From Caenorhabditis remanei (Eukaryota > Nematoda > Chromadorea > Rhabditida > Rhabditidae), in the NCBI RefSeq assembly GCF_010183535.1, contig NC_071333.1:12150587-12214586 (forward strand): a DNA stretch of 64,000 nt, written 5' to 3'. How positions within the stretch are numbered: position 1 is the stretch's first letter; each line of letters begins with the position of its first letter. The notes beneath the pieces are model-generated. The model made no database searches. It worked only from the letters and a program-made list of their open reading frames with translations, and was not told the DNA's origin. Below are positions 12,843-24,849 of this stretch, in pieces. The position numbers and the translations under genes were made by a program.

Positions 12843-14430
12843 AGACACACCGATAGGTATCTACTCTTTACACTATGTCGTGTTCTCCCCTTCTCTCACT
12901 CTCCATCTCGCCATGGCCTACCACATTGTGCGTGGAGGGCAACATCTAGTAGAATTGACTCACGTTATTATGTGGTTTTTGAAGAAACTGCGCCAGATGG
13001 AAGCAACTAGCAATCGTTGAGAAGAGAATAATGTGGAATTTTGGAAAGATGTTCAGAAATATATACTCACAAAAACATACTATTCCTATATTTTTCATTG
13101 CATTCTTTTTTGCAGTGATGGAAGAAAGAGAGTTTTGGCTAACATGAGAAAGAATTGTAAATGAAATATGGAAATATAGAAATCTGAACGGAAGATTTTG
13201 GTGACAAAGAGAAAGAAAATAGTAAATAAAACCACTAAAACGTAAAAGAACAAAAAAGAAAGAGAAAAAAGAATGTAAATAGTAAATAGAGCGAAACGAT
13301 CCGTAAGGGATGACAATTTGTAGAAGAAGTCGGAAAAATCTACTTCGACGGACGGCGATCCTTCCGCCCTCCTCTATAATCATTTTAACTGGTCCCACAT
13401 CTTCAGACTATTGGCTCTAAGAATGCAATTTGTAATGGCACGACAAGAAAATGCCCACATTTCCACGACCCCCCGTCCTAGATGCTCCGCAGATTCTCGA
13501 CAATTATACTGGATAAGTACTACTGTTAAATTCAGGAAAACGCTTCAATCGGTAGAATAGTAGTTCAGTATCAAGGGAAATGAGTTCTTTAGTTTGAAGT
13601 TAAGTTTGCAGTTTGTGGTTTTGCGGGTCGACAATGAAAATTTATGTGCTACGTTATCTCTTAACGATAATTGGTTTCTGATGGACCAATTTTAAAAGAA
13701 GGTGCCAGAAATCAAAGTAAGGTATTCTTAGAGAATTGAAAATTGGTAGATCTGTTTTTTTTTGTTTCGTTTCTTAAATTTTATCGAATTTGAGTTTAAT
13801 AATGTATACTTTGGTCTTCAATTTTGTGATAAATTCATCTTCACTGCGAAAATGTTACAACACAGATAGATTTCTTCTCAATTCTTTAAACAAGAAAACA
13901 AGAGAGTTTTCATGATAATTGTATGACCACAATAAAAAGACTCACTGCTTCTTGGTGATGAAGAATCAGAATACATAACGACAGCCAGGGAGATTCAATA
14001 TGATTTATTTCGCACGTTGTTTCCTTTCTTTTTTCCTATCCTTTATCTCAAAATGATTGATACCACCACAACGTACGAATGGGTAGAGATAAATGAGCTT
14101 TCTCCTCTTCTCAGAGCATGGAGGGCTCTGGGTGAGTCTCACGTTGACAGACTTTGCCCCACAACTAACTTATTGGATATAAATGAACTGATCCGAACTC
14201 ACTTCCCGCTTCTCCATCCATTTTCAATTTTCTTTTTCTTTCTTGCATCCTGCATTTGCACTCAATTCAATTGCAATCACTGTTTTTACTATTTTGAGAA
14301 GGAACTTGTTCTTTCCAAAAAATGTATCTCTCTCCTTACCAATTGTTAAATTTGTCACAAGTATTAAACTAAATCAAATCATGTCCCGTTCGGAAATCAG
14401 AAAGCTATACGAACATATTAGTATATAACC

Positions 14431-14446
14431 AGAGAGAGAGAGAGAG
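14431..14446. repeat. (AG)8 microsatellite
   Basis: Eight uninterrupted AG units in non-coding DNA upstream of the proximal sto-2 exons. Confidence 0.9.
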
Positions 14447-15467
14447 CAGTTAGTTGTCATCAAATTGTGCTCTTCTTGAGAAAGTTACGTTGTTATTATA
14501 ATGATGTTACGTATCCCCAAGGGGTTCGACAGTAGTCCGTACCCAAAAACGTTCCCTCCGTTCTGGTAGCGTTTATATAGTTGAGGCACGCCAAATTTGT
14601 TAGGCTCAAGGCTGTGAAAGGGGTGCAGCGAAGCGTTACAATGAAAAATTGGTTGTCCATCACATTCCACGTATTAAGAGAAAAAAAACTTATTGAGATT
14701 AAAAGAAAATGGATATTCGTAGAAAGCAGATAGTTAATCAAGAAAAATTAATTCACAAGACAAAAAAGAGTTTGTGAACCTAGAGAATCATAATAGGGTT
14801 TGCAATTCGTATTATTTTTTGGAGAGAAAAAAACTGAAATTGAGGAGTTCAGAAGGTTCTCAAGATAGCTTTAGTAAAGTTCTGAAGTGTTTTGCATTAC
14901 TAGTTCTTTAGTATACAAAATTGAGCCGAGTTTTTTCTCAAACTGTTTATATTAGGCAAATCGCTCATTAAAAAAAAAAGTGCAAGAGAAAGAAGTGTGA
15001 AAAATTTAGATCTGTGACAAGAGCCATCAAACCTTGATTGTTTCTGACCTGCTGCTACAAAACAGATGCGCTCACCTCTTTTATCTCTCTGTCACTTGAA
15101 ACTGAAATCCGCTTCCAACTAGAAAATCGCTTAGCTCAAAACAAATAAATAAAAATGATGACTCTGAATAGAGTAGCCAGCTTAAAACATGATATATAAA
15201 GTATTTGGAAAGGAAGTAAAAACTGAATTATGAATAGGAACGACGTTCAATGAAACTATACGTTTTTGATGATTCGGACGGATGACCATGAATTGAAATA
15301 AAAACTACTGAAAGTGACCACTACGATGTTTTATGTTGTAGGTCATATTACTTTTTTGACATTTCGTATAGTATACTAATCAAATTGTTTAGTCTTAAAT
15401 ATATAATGCTTAGTGAGCTAATTTTTCTTTCATCGATGAAGATGATATGAAACAACAGTAAACTCAC

Positions 15468-15534
15468 TTGAGGATGAAACTTCGCTTGAGGCAAAGCGTA
15501 GTTTTTGTTTCCGACTACCGCCAGATTTGCTCAT
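15468..15534 (-). CDS. sto-2: Distal alternative first coding exon of sto-2
   Basis: A consensus acceptor CTTACAG is followed directly by ATG (15532-15534), 22 codons (begins MSKSGGSRKQKLRF, basic) and a consensus donor TCAA|GTGAGT in phase 1. This matches the common sto-2 exon at 7952-8072 and would give Asn at the junction. An acceptor abutting the ATG suggests trans-splicing or an untranslated upstream exon. Its promoter would lie about 7 kb upstream of the proximal sto-2 start. Confidence 0.6.
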
Positions 15535-17538
15535 CTGTAAGAATCTTGTTTGTAGAGAAAACAATTTTGAATGAAAAAAAAGAAAAGAAAAGATATAATC
15601 ACACCCAAAGTAGACCAGAGAGAAGACAAGTGCAAGCATAAAACCAAAAAAAAAGAAGAGGACAAATCGCGTTCATCTGGGTTTTTTAATAATTCAAAAG
15701 CTAGAAGTGAAGAACAATAGAGAAAAAAGAGATGCGTCTTCAGACTCGTTGAAAATCTCAAATAAAAATTGTATCGAATTGCAAAGAAAGATGAAAAGTC
15801 ATGTTTGTTTCGAGCCTACTACTTGTTTAGTGTTCACTCATAGGTTGCCATTCTTGACCAAAACAACAACTCGAGAAGTGTCAGAGAATGTTCACAAAAA
15901 GGATTTATGTGAAGAACAAAGTGTTGAGGAGTAGGAGACTTGTTTCTGGAGTGTGACTAATTCGAGTTTGATAGTGCTCGCAAGTTTTTTGTAGAAGATG
16001 TGCAACTCGGAACACTATTATATTAGTGATGTCAGTAAAAATCTTTTGTTAGCTTTAAAATTGAAACAAATTGAACATTGTGGAAAATTTATGTGGATGA
16101 CTATTATTCTCTTTTTGTGGATTCATCAGAAAAAAATTGTGTCATTACTTCTGGGAAAAATATGATACTCTGAGATTTCTGCAACTCCTCAGACTCTGTC
16201 GATGCCTTCAAGGAAGTGTTGTTTTCGCGTCCTAGTGTACTCATCTTGCCATCAAAAAAGAGTTACACACAGGATGGTCAAGATTTATCGGCACCCTCAA
16301 TTATTGACTAATTATTCATGGCGGAGAAGCCGAAAAAAGAGAAAGACATCACAACATGTTTTTCATGTGTGATGCTGTTTCTGCAATATGGATAAAGTAT
16401 AAAACAAGTGTTTGAGGACAAAAAGCAGTATGTGAATTGTACTAAGAAAATGTGAAAATGAATGTGAAACACCTGCTCTTTTTCATTTGTCATAAAATAT
16501 CAGAAGCAAGATTCAGGTGAAATATAAAAGTGTAACTTAAAATTGATATTTTAGATTGTAGAACAAAAACTAAAAAGGGATATAAGGAAGGTGCGTGGAG
16601 CTGACGGAAAAAGTCAAAGTATAAAAAAAGAAGTTGACTTGTTGATTGAGACGGAAATGTCCGTGGGATGGCTGACTAGTCCTTTTTCTTCTGTATCAAA
16701 GAAATGAATAAGAGAAATAAGCGTGGGAGATAGTTTAGGATGGATTCCGTCTGTGACCCCCCGTCTCACGTCTGCAAATCTCATCTTTCAACATCGGAAG
16801 TAGTTGTTTATTTGATTCCTTCCTAGAGAACATAGCAAGAAAATTTTGAGCAGTTTTTGAGCCATGCGGAAGTCTTCCCAAATTTCTTCAGACAGATGTC
16901 TCCCAAAATTTTTATAATTATAGCAATCCGGTGAAAAAGATTGTTATCCGGTTCGTAGACTTGCTGAACCAAAACAATAACTCAAAACAAGAAGTTATCT
17001 GCTAAATAAACAATTTTTGGCAGAGAAAAAAGTAATTTCACAGACCATTGAAGTTTCAGGAAAAAATATATTTCCTACATATCCAGAAGTAGAATCTACA
17101 TGAACGTTCCCCAAAAACTCAAAACACTCGTTCCCTAGTTTTTTTTTTTCATTTTCATCTCAGCGCTTTCATTTTGAGCACAGAAAAATTCAATGTTCGG
17201 CATCGGGAATAAAAACAAAAACATACAAACAAACTTGATATATTATAAAAAAGGGCTTGTTGATTTAAAGTGAGTAGAAAATGATATCGAACAAGTTTAG
17301 GTTCGGTTCGAGAACGGAATACTTTAAAATAATTCAACTGCACAGAAAATTAGTGTCAGATTCTCCAACATATCTAATCATTTTCTATTTCTTATTCTGT
17401 TCTATTTTCAAACGACTCTAAATGTTATTCTAAATGTTATCGGTATCGTTTGATGTCCAAGAACTCTGAACAAAAATAAGTCTAGCCGTATCTCTTATTT
17501 TTCTCATAATCGCCCACCACCAAGTACTACAGCAGATG

Positions 17539-17768
17539 TCACACTGAGATCCAACAAAAAAATCCACTTGCAATCACAACTAGAAAATCAAGCATCACAA
17601 GGGAGGCCAAGAGTTCTTTTCGTTGTCTCCTACTTTTGTGCCTGTCCTTACTAGTTTTCGGTTCATCACTATGCAAATTGCTTGCTGTATACAACTTATG
17701 CACATTCTGAAGCGCCTTTGCCACATTTTTAAGGATTTCGAATGCGGGAACAAATAGATAAGAAACTA
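17539..17768 (-). other. Candidate terminal coding exon, unknown protein
   Basis: After a strong acceptor (CTCTTTTTCAG) this minus-strand frame runs 76 codons to a stop at 17539. It contains a mixed-composition stretch (AKALQNVHKLYTASN), a basic segment (KDRHKSRRQRK) and a C-terminal hydrophobic stretch of about 22 residues ending WISV. That pattern would suit a tail-anchored protein. I find no convincing upstream exon or start, so this may be chance. No family recognised. Confidence 0.25.
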
Positions 17769-18415
17769 CTGAAAAAGAGAAACGCGACCAGGAAAAGTTT
17801 TTGGTGGGACGTTCACGAAAGAGGATTATTAGTATTGGAGGGGGAAAGACGAAAAAAGAAAAGATAATTTCGAATGACGGATGAAGTGTCAGATTTTTCA
17901 CTCGAGGTAGGTAAAAAAAAGCATTTCGATAAAAGTAATAAAGTATCAATGCTTTTTTTCTATTTTTATAATTGTGACAAATTTGAGGTATTACACCAGA
18001 AAATCAGTAGCGGTGGTCCAAAAAAGAACAGTATTTTTTGGAAAACTGCAAGGGGTTGTATAATATCCTGAAAACTAACACTTGGAGTCTAAAATTTCTC
18101 ACGGTTCACAAAGAATTCTGAAAAACAAATAAACGCTGGCGTTTTTTCGCCATTATTGCGGTTCTCAAGCATGTTCAAGATGTCATCATGTCACATCTCA
18201 ATGTCTATCATTGTTGACCACATTCTTTCTTCAAAATATAATTTCTCGTGTTCCAGGTTTCGAAGTTCACCGAGTTTTCCGTCTTCCAATCTTTCTGCCA
18301 AAAGACTATGCAAATGATGACAAAATTTCGACCGACTCAACTCAACGCACTGCACATTTTTCTTCGATCTGTCATGATTTTTTGTCTTATCACCATGTTA
18401 ACAGGACAGACGAAT

Positions 18416-18421
18416 TGATAA
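18416..18421 (+). promoter_or_regulatory. TGATAA GATA-factor site
   Basis: A TGATAA element lies 63 bp upstream of the ATG of the S28 peptidase gene. TGATAA is the preferred ELT-2/ELT-7 intestinal GATA site in Caenorhabditis, and a secreted digestive-type peptidase is a plausible target. One short motif; inference only. Confidence 0.4.
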
Positions 18422-18483
18422 AGAGTCTTTTCTGTCATTGGAGTAAAGTTGCTGGTTTTAGTCACTTTTTTCACTTTTTATTG

Positions 18484-20504
18484 ATGGAGTGGGTGAAGTT
18501 ATTACTGGCTCTCGGAGCAGTGGCTGTTGTTTCCCAGGCTGCGAGACATCCCAAACTTCCACCATATCTTTTGGGACGGCCAACTGCTCATGGATTCGTA
18601 AGACACGGTGACCGGTTTTTTGACAACTTCGATACCCCAGCCACGAATTTGGTCAGATCCAATGTTACTCAAAAGGTTGACAACTTTGATGCAACCAATG
18701 GTGCCACGTACATTCAGGTATTCTTTAAGAATCAAACATTTCATTATAGCAAATGTTATTACAGAGATACTGGTACAACTCAAACTTCACTCAAAACAAG
18801 AATATTGTCTTTTTAATGATCCAAGGAGAATCTCCAGCCACTGATACCTGGATCAGTAACCCCAACTATCAGTATTTGCAATGGGCCAAGGAATTTGGAG
18901 CTGACGTTTTCCAACTAGAGCATAGATGTTTTGGAAAAAGCAGACCGTATCCGTAAGTTTATACGATTTTTTATTACAAAGTATTTCATCAAAGTTATAA
19001 TATTTCAGAGATACCTCGATGCCTGGAATCAAAGTTTGCACAATGTCGCAAGCATTGGCTGATATCCATAGTTTCATCGGAAAGATGAACGATAAATACA
19101 ACTTTAGAAACCCGAAATGGATTACCTTTGGAGGATCCTATCCAGGAACTCTTTCTGCATTGTTCCGTCAGCAGTACCCACAAGACACTGTCGGAGCTGT
19201 TGCTAGCAGTGCTCCGTTGGACTGGACTCTTGACTTTTTTGGTTTCTCGATTACTAAGAAATCAATAGTTACTGTCTTTTTCAGAGTATGCCATGGTTGT
19301 TGAAGATGTTTTGAAACAAACGAGCACTCAATGCTGGCAAAATGTGAACCAAGCCTTTACCAACATGCAACAACTCAGTCTCACAAAAACAGGAATCCAA
19401 CAACTGAACAAATACTTTTCGTAAGTTTAATATCATTAGAGATATTTTGTTCAAGTTCAGAATTTCAGACTCACTCCAGCATTTGTTGACGGACAATACA
19501 CCCAACTTGACATTGACAACTTCTTTGCAAATGTGTACAGTTACTTCCAGGGAGTCATTCAATACACTTATGACGGAAGAGTGAGTAACTCAAAAAATAT
19601 TTTATCAGCTGCAATGCGAATCTATGTGAATACTTCAGAATGCGGCCACATTGGGAGGATTAAATGCTCAAAATTTGTGCGTTAAAATGAATGATGCTAC
19701 TACTCCAGATGTTATTACTCGTGTCAAGAACACCATTGACTGGGTATGAGAAATAGAATAAGCAATTCTTCTGACTTTAGAATTGTTTCAGGTCAACACA
19801 TTGAATGGAGATCCAGTCGGTGGACTTGACAACTCTTACACCGATATGATTGCTGTATTGGCTAATGCAACCTACGACGATTCAGGAGACATCGGTATGT
19901 TTTCAGATGTTGTTGGGTTGTATATGTAATAATTTTAGCTGCTAACCGAGGATGGATGTGGTTGTGCTGTAATGAACTCGGAGCTCTTCAGACTACTGAC
20001 CAAGGAAGAAACATTTTCCAGCAAACTGTTCCAATGGGGTATGTTTCAATTTTTGGAACAAGGGTTGTCATACCTTCAATTCATTTATCCTTTGTTTGTT
20101 TCAATTCATATATTTACTCGGTTTCCAGATATTACATTGACATGTGCACGGCTATGTTTGGAGCCGATGTCGGTATCAACTTCATTCGCGACAACAACAA
20201 ACAGACTTTGTACAAATACGGAGGAGCTGACAACTACCAAGCGACTAATGTTGTCCTTCCAAACGGAGCATTCGATCCATGGCATGTTCTCGGAACATAC
20301 AACAACAACACCGCTAACCACATGACACCACTTCTCATTCAAGGTATTCATTAACTAGTTTTTCCTCAACAAACTTTTTATTTTTCAGGAGCTGCCCACT
20401 GTTCCGACATGTACCCAACATATGCAGGAGAACCAGCTGATCTTGCAAAGAACAGAGCCATCATTCACGATGAGCTGAAATACTTCCTAGGCCTCTCCTC
20501 TTAA
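18484..20504 (+). CDS. Secreted S28 prolyl carboxypeptidase-like protein
   Basis: Family S28 serine peptidases (lysosomal Pro-X carboxypeptidase, DPP7, thymus-specific protease) cleave after proline near chain ends. Exons: 18484-18717, 18765-18952, 19009-19241, 19285-19420, 19469-19580, 19639-19743, 19792-19894, 19939-20038, 20129-20343, 20389-20504; 513 aa, all phases consistent. A signal peptide covers about residues 1-19. The alpha/beta-hydrolase triad is visible: Ser184 in GGSYPG, Asp453 in GAFDPWH and His479 in AAHCSD. The early run RYWYN and the run QLEHRCFGKSRPYP are typical of the family. It should therefore be catalytically competent and secreted or lysosomal. The poly(A) signal is at about 20534. 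It belongs to the worm pcp family or its uncharacterised relatives; I cannot assign which paralogue. Confidence 0.93.
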
Positions 20505-21265
20505 AACTTCGATATTTTCTATACTTACATATCAATAAATATTGTAATAATTAATTTAATAACCGAATGACTTATAGACTTATATATTTTCAATAATACT
20601 ATGAATCCGAAGGAGCCATTGAACCGTTCGGACAGCAAGATTTGTCCCCAGTGTAATGTTTCTCCTTTTTTCGTCATTTTATGAGCAGCCATTGGATATG
20701 CCCTGAATTGTCGGAAATGCCCTGAATGATATGAAAACCATATGAAAACAACTTTATAAATATTTCTGAAGTTGAAACTTATGTACAAGAGATTTATTGA
20801 AAAGAATGACAGTTGATTGAGGGACTTAGAGGCATTGAAAAAATATGAGGCACAATAAAAAAGAGTTGTGAAAGAATGATACATTGAGACATTATACATA
20901 TAAAATTGATTCCATTCCTTGATAATTAAATGAGAATTAATTGATACACCTGGAAACTAGCATTATATACAGAAGATTGAACGTGAATTTATGATGAAAG
21001 TAAAATAATTGATGAATTGAGGCAAGAGTAAACTAACTGAAAGAGTGTGCTCGATTAGATAGTACATATGGCAGAAGCCGTCTACATTCTAGAACCTGAA
21101 TAGTGTTTGTTTATAGTGGAACATATTGTTCCACTTCTCCCCCACTTAAAACTGAATGAAATTCAAAATTTTGTGGTTTCGGAATAAAAAAAAGGCAAAC
21201 TAAATGGAAAAAAATAGCAGAGGCAGTTTGTAAAGCGAAAAGCAATAAGGTGGGCAATTCCATAA
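20505..21265. other. Intergenic between convergent genes
   Basis: Non-coding AT-rich DNA separating the 3' ends of the peptidase gene and the RING gene. I see no coding or structured element beyond poly(A)-type signals. Confidence 0.7.
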
Positions 21266-22557
21266 TTATTCACTGATGACTGGATAAGCATACGATTGAA
21301 TTCCAGAGATTCCTCTCACACGATGATTTTTGAGATCTCCAGCTTTGATTCTTCTAAAATATTTTATTTAGAAATTTCGAACTTCAATTTTTGTTCTCAC
21401 TTGATTTTTCTCCTATGCACTTCTCCTTCGGAAATTCTTTCCTGTACATTGGACTTAAGGTTAATGGACATTTTGAATCCACATATGAAAATCTGAAAAT
21501 GAAAAAAATTAACATAACGGACTTCTGAAAGAATTCACTTACAGTACAACTAGATTTCTTCCGAATGTAACTTTCCTCCAAATACTTCTCGTTTTTTGGG
21601 TCGTACCGATACCATCCGTAGTCGGTTGCCTGCACGTTTTTGGTAAGGAAGTTATTTTATTTTCTCAACATTTCTTACCTGATAAATCCAATAGTACTTG
21701 GTTCTAGTAGATCGTTGAGATCGGCGTAGTTGCACAGACGAATTTGCAGAGCCTGTAAAATTTCTGTTAGAGATTAAAGAAACAATCTCCACAATTACCT
21801 TTTCCTTCTTCCGTCAATGCGAACATAGAGGTACAATCATTAGCGTACTCGATTGGACACTCGATATCAATTGGTAGATCATATCGTTTGGGATCACGGA
21901 ACAACTCGGATGGAATTCTTCCTCGGCATGTTGGACACTCCAGACCCATCATGTAGTTGCCTGAAATTACTTGAATAAAACGTTTCTTTCAGTTTTTTAC
22001 CGCACTTTTCAAGCAAGCGAAACAAAATTCATGTCCACAATCTTGAATTCTTGTTGGAATTGATGGTGGGTAGAGACAAATGTTGCAAATATTGTCAGTT
22101 TGCCGGAACCCTTCCATTTTCTCTGAAAAATGTTTCTCTAGGAGAGTTGTATTTACTTGAAACTTACTGTAATTTGCTTCAGATATTCCTTGAAGCATAT
22201 ATTTTTTTGCCTTGTTTGGGAGAATCCTTCTGAAAATTATATTGTTATTTTCATAGACGTATTTTTTTCACTCACTTGATCTGATATTTATCATGATCAT
22301 CTTTCTTCGTTCTAATCATTTGAACAAAATCCAAATCCCACGTATCACCAAAAACGTAAATTTGACACATTTTCTTTCCTCTATTGTACGACGTCTCAAT
22401 GTGTTCTTGCACATTTGGGTGAAACTCGAAGCACCCTTCCTTCAGCTGAAAATTATATCTTTTCGAATACACATATGAGTCCTTAACATACCGTAGGACA
22501 TCCGTAAATCCAAATGTATTCTCTCGTGTTTTTCTTTTTCTTTGAAGCCGGTGGCAT
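21266..22557 (-). CDS. WWE-RING-WWE protein, RNF146/Deltex-like E3 ligase
   Basis: Predicted ubiquitin ligase with ADP-ribose-reader modules. Minus-strand exons: 22492-22557, 22276-22445, 22168-22229, 22006-22122, 21799-21960, 21679-21752, 21543-21629, 21401-21492, 21266-21353; 305 aa, every intron 45-50 nt. Residues 13-80 look like a WWE domain (EYIWIYG, then QEHIETSY, then GDTWDLDFVQM). A C3HC4 RING finger spans 112-150 (C112-C115, C128-H130, C133-C136, C147-C150). A second WWE-like segment spans about 212-280 (YYWIYQATDYGWYRYD, then YLEESYIRK, then FKMSINL). RNF146 has RING-WWE and Deltex WWE-WWE-RING, so a RING between two WWEs is unusual. The donor at 22005 is weak (GTGCGG) but is the only one that keeps frame and intron size. 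Confidence 0.82.
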
Positions 22558-24849
22558 TATGTTGACGTTGAATTTAGTAGCTGTAAAAACAATATTATCG
22601 AAGATGATGGTCAAAAATAAATGCAAATGAAGAAATACAGCAGAGAGAAGAAAAACAAATACAAACTGATTGTGAGCTACTGAAAATACACTAAAGACTC
22701 GTTATCTATATAGTGGTTGAAATTGTTAGAAAAAAAAAGAAACACTGAAATATGTTCAGTGAATAGCACAAAACTGAGAGTGTCGACAAACTGATATATG
22801 TGAAAATAAGAGATAAGGTGGCGTGTTCCAATAGGCAGCATGACATACTAAATTAAGTTCCGATTTTGCCTGCAGCCGGAAATTGAAGCAAAGCTACTTC
22901 ATGTCGGTGAGGTTGATTTAGAAATATCTAAATTAATCCTCATTATTTTTAACGGAAACCGACATCATTGCTATTTTGTATAATCTATCGTTAGCCTTGT
23001 GACTCGTTACATAATGCTAATTTAAGAAACAAGAAAACCAATTGACTCTGTCGCATGCTTGGGCGGAAATGAATAATGTCCATAATATCGAAATTCCGAA
23101 TTCAATAATTGACCTCGTGAGAGGGCACATGACACGCCATTGTTGTCCTGTCAGACGTTACCGAAGTCGTAGAACGATGGCATAGGAAAGAGTATGTAGC
23201 ATGGTACAAAGGGTTTGGGAAAAAAGGATTAAAGGAATGAAGAAGGAGTTGGAGGACAATAAAAACAATTTCCAACAACAACAACAGCCACATTGATTTA
23301 AACATAGAGATTTGTAAAATGGTGAGTAAATGAGATTTGGCAGAATCAGAGAAAACTGTTTTTTTCTATCTTATCAGTTTTCTGGATTATCAATGATAGT
23401 GAGAACTTAAACGCTATCACTTTTTCACTGGATGCAGTGGAAAGCTTTTTGTTTTCCAAAAGAAGGGTTCCTGCGTTCAATGCTTAAGCAGGGTGTTCCC
23501 CCAAACGCTAGCAGACCTTTTTAAGTATTGGAAATCAATATAGAACAGCATTGAGACTGAAAACAGGAAATTGTGGCTAATATCAACCTGCTGGATGAAA
23601 TTCGCAGGATTGTGTCATGATCGACAATCAGAAATATGAAGATGAAAAAGAAAAGAAAGAGCGTAAGAGAGATATTGTAAAATGAGAATGTGTAATAATT
23701 TAGACGAACTTTCGTTCACCCCTCTTTCCACCCCAACCCACATTTTCGCGCACTCTCCTCCGCTCGACTCTGGGTCTCTGCGGAGCGCGTGATGTGTGGC
23801 TGTATTCGTGTGTGGCGGGTGTACAATGTGTGTCCGTCCGTCGACCCGTTATACCCCATCTCTCGCAGTCCCCCTTGTTGTCCATTTTTCTTGTCTGTCT
23901 CCGTCCCGAAAGTGTATACGACGTGGTGTTTTGGAGGATGCAGTATGCCGTCTCTTATGGTGTTTGAAGGTTTACAAAATGCTATACTAAACGGCTTGTT
24001 GAGTGATTGAAACTGATAACAATAAAACAAACAGAGAAACAACAATACAGTTTTCAACAATGTAATTTTTCATTAAATTTAATTTCACTCCATTTGTAAA
24101 TAATTTTTTGCGACAAGGGTCATGCGAAGCCATTTTTTGAGATAACATCGGTATCTCTAACTTGATCGATTCCATTTTTTCTGGTAGCAAATTCCGTCAC
24201 TGTGTAACATTTTAGTGTAAAAATGAAGGATGTACCTCAAAACTTGAGACACAAATTAGTTATTTTTCGAAAGAACGTATTTTTGAAGTAAACATGTCAC
24301 CAGAGTAACAAAACAGTTTCAGCGGCAAAAAAAAATTGTGTTTTATATTTTTGGGGACTGTTCAGTATTCTTTAAGAAAATTTCAGAGTCAATCTGCTAC
24401 GGAAGTCATTCAACACAGAATTTTACGAGTCCAACATTTGCCAGGACATCCGATGTCTCTACTATGATTCCGCCATTTGTGCCGATACAGAACGTTTATT
24501 TAAAATCGCTATCTTCTCCACGGTATATCACTTTTATGTATAGTTCCAATTGCTTGAAGGGATAAAATCAATGGGCGTTATATCATTAGAAGGTGTGTAC
24601 ACTCAGGACTAGTGGGAACGATGTCAGCGCCGTCGCGCCGTCACTGTAGACGATTGAAGACGGTATGATGTGTGGATAGACGGGAGAGAAAAGGGGAAAA
24701 TGAGATAAAGAAAAGTGAAACGAACTGGCATTTTCCGAAGGGGGGATTGTGAAGAGATGAAGAGGCGCGGACGACTACACAGCCGATAGGCGATGCAGTC
24801 CGTCCGGTGTCCGCCGCGCACCATACTGATCCACACTTTCTCCCAAAAC
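22558..24849. other. Intergenic region with a GC-richer block
   Basis: Divergent spacer between the RING gene (-) and the next secreted-protein gene (+). No supported coding exon. Around 23700-23900 and 24610-24840 the sequence becomes noticeably G/C-rich (runs of CGCGC, CCGTCCGTCG, GCGCCGTCGCGCC) against an AT-rich background, which suggests promoter or regulatory DNA. Confidence 0.55.
24703..24708 (+). promoter_or_regulatory. AGATAA GATA-type site
   Basis: HGATAR-class element about 140 bp upstream of the ATG at 24850. It is comparable to the TGATAA sites ahead of the next two genes. Confidence 0.25.

Larger units (their letters stand above)
8549..18483. other. Upstream region of sto-2: introns and intergenic DNA
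   Basis: Apart from the two alternative sto-2 exons, the tRNA and the weak candidate at 17.5 kb, I see no supported coding sequence here. Composition is AT-rich with many purine-rich runs. Open frames in it (for example near 9.3-9.7 kb, 12.2-12.6 kb and 14.0-14.3 kb) are low-complexity and lack coherent splice boundaries. Confidence 0.6.

Noticed and set aside
12946..13398. 150-codon minus-strand frame, possibly another sto-2 first exon
   Set aside because: The ATG-led part (about 13 codons) ends in the right phase at a GTAGAT donor, but the donor is poor and the rest of the frame is low-complexity Phe/Leu-rich intronic-type sequence.
14017..14349. 110-codon plus-strand frame with a hydrophobic middle
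   Set aside because: Starts in a T-rich tract and lacks acceptor/donor structure; the hydrophobic part is a pyrimidine-rich run rather than a designed TM segment.
17875..17907. MTDEVSDFSLE followed by a GTAGGT donor on the plus strand, as a first exon of the peptidase gene
   Set aside because: The peptidase already starts with a good signal peptide at 18484 and no acceptor in phase joins this segment to it.
18211..18483. In-frame extension of the peptidase upstream of 18484
   Set aside because: It would put 91 polar residues before the signal peptide; the frame is open by chance, and the ATG at 18484 gives a standard secreted start.
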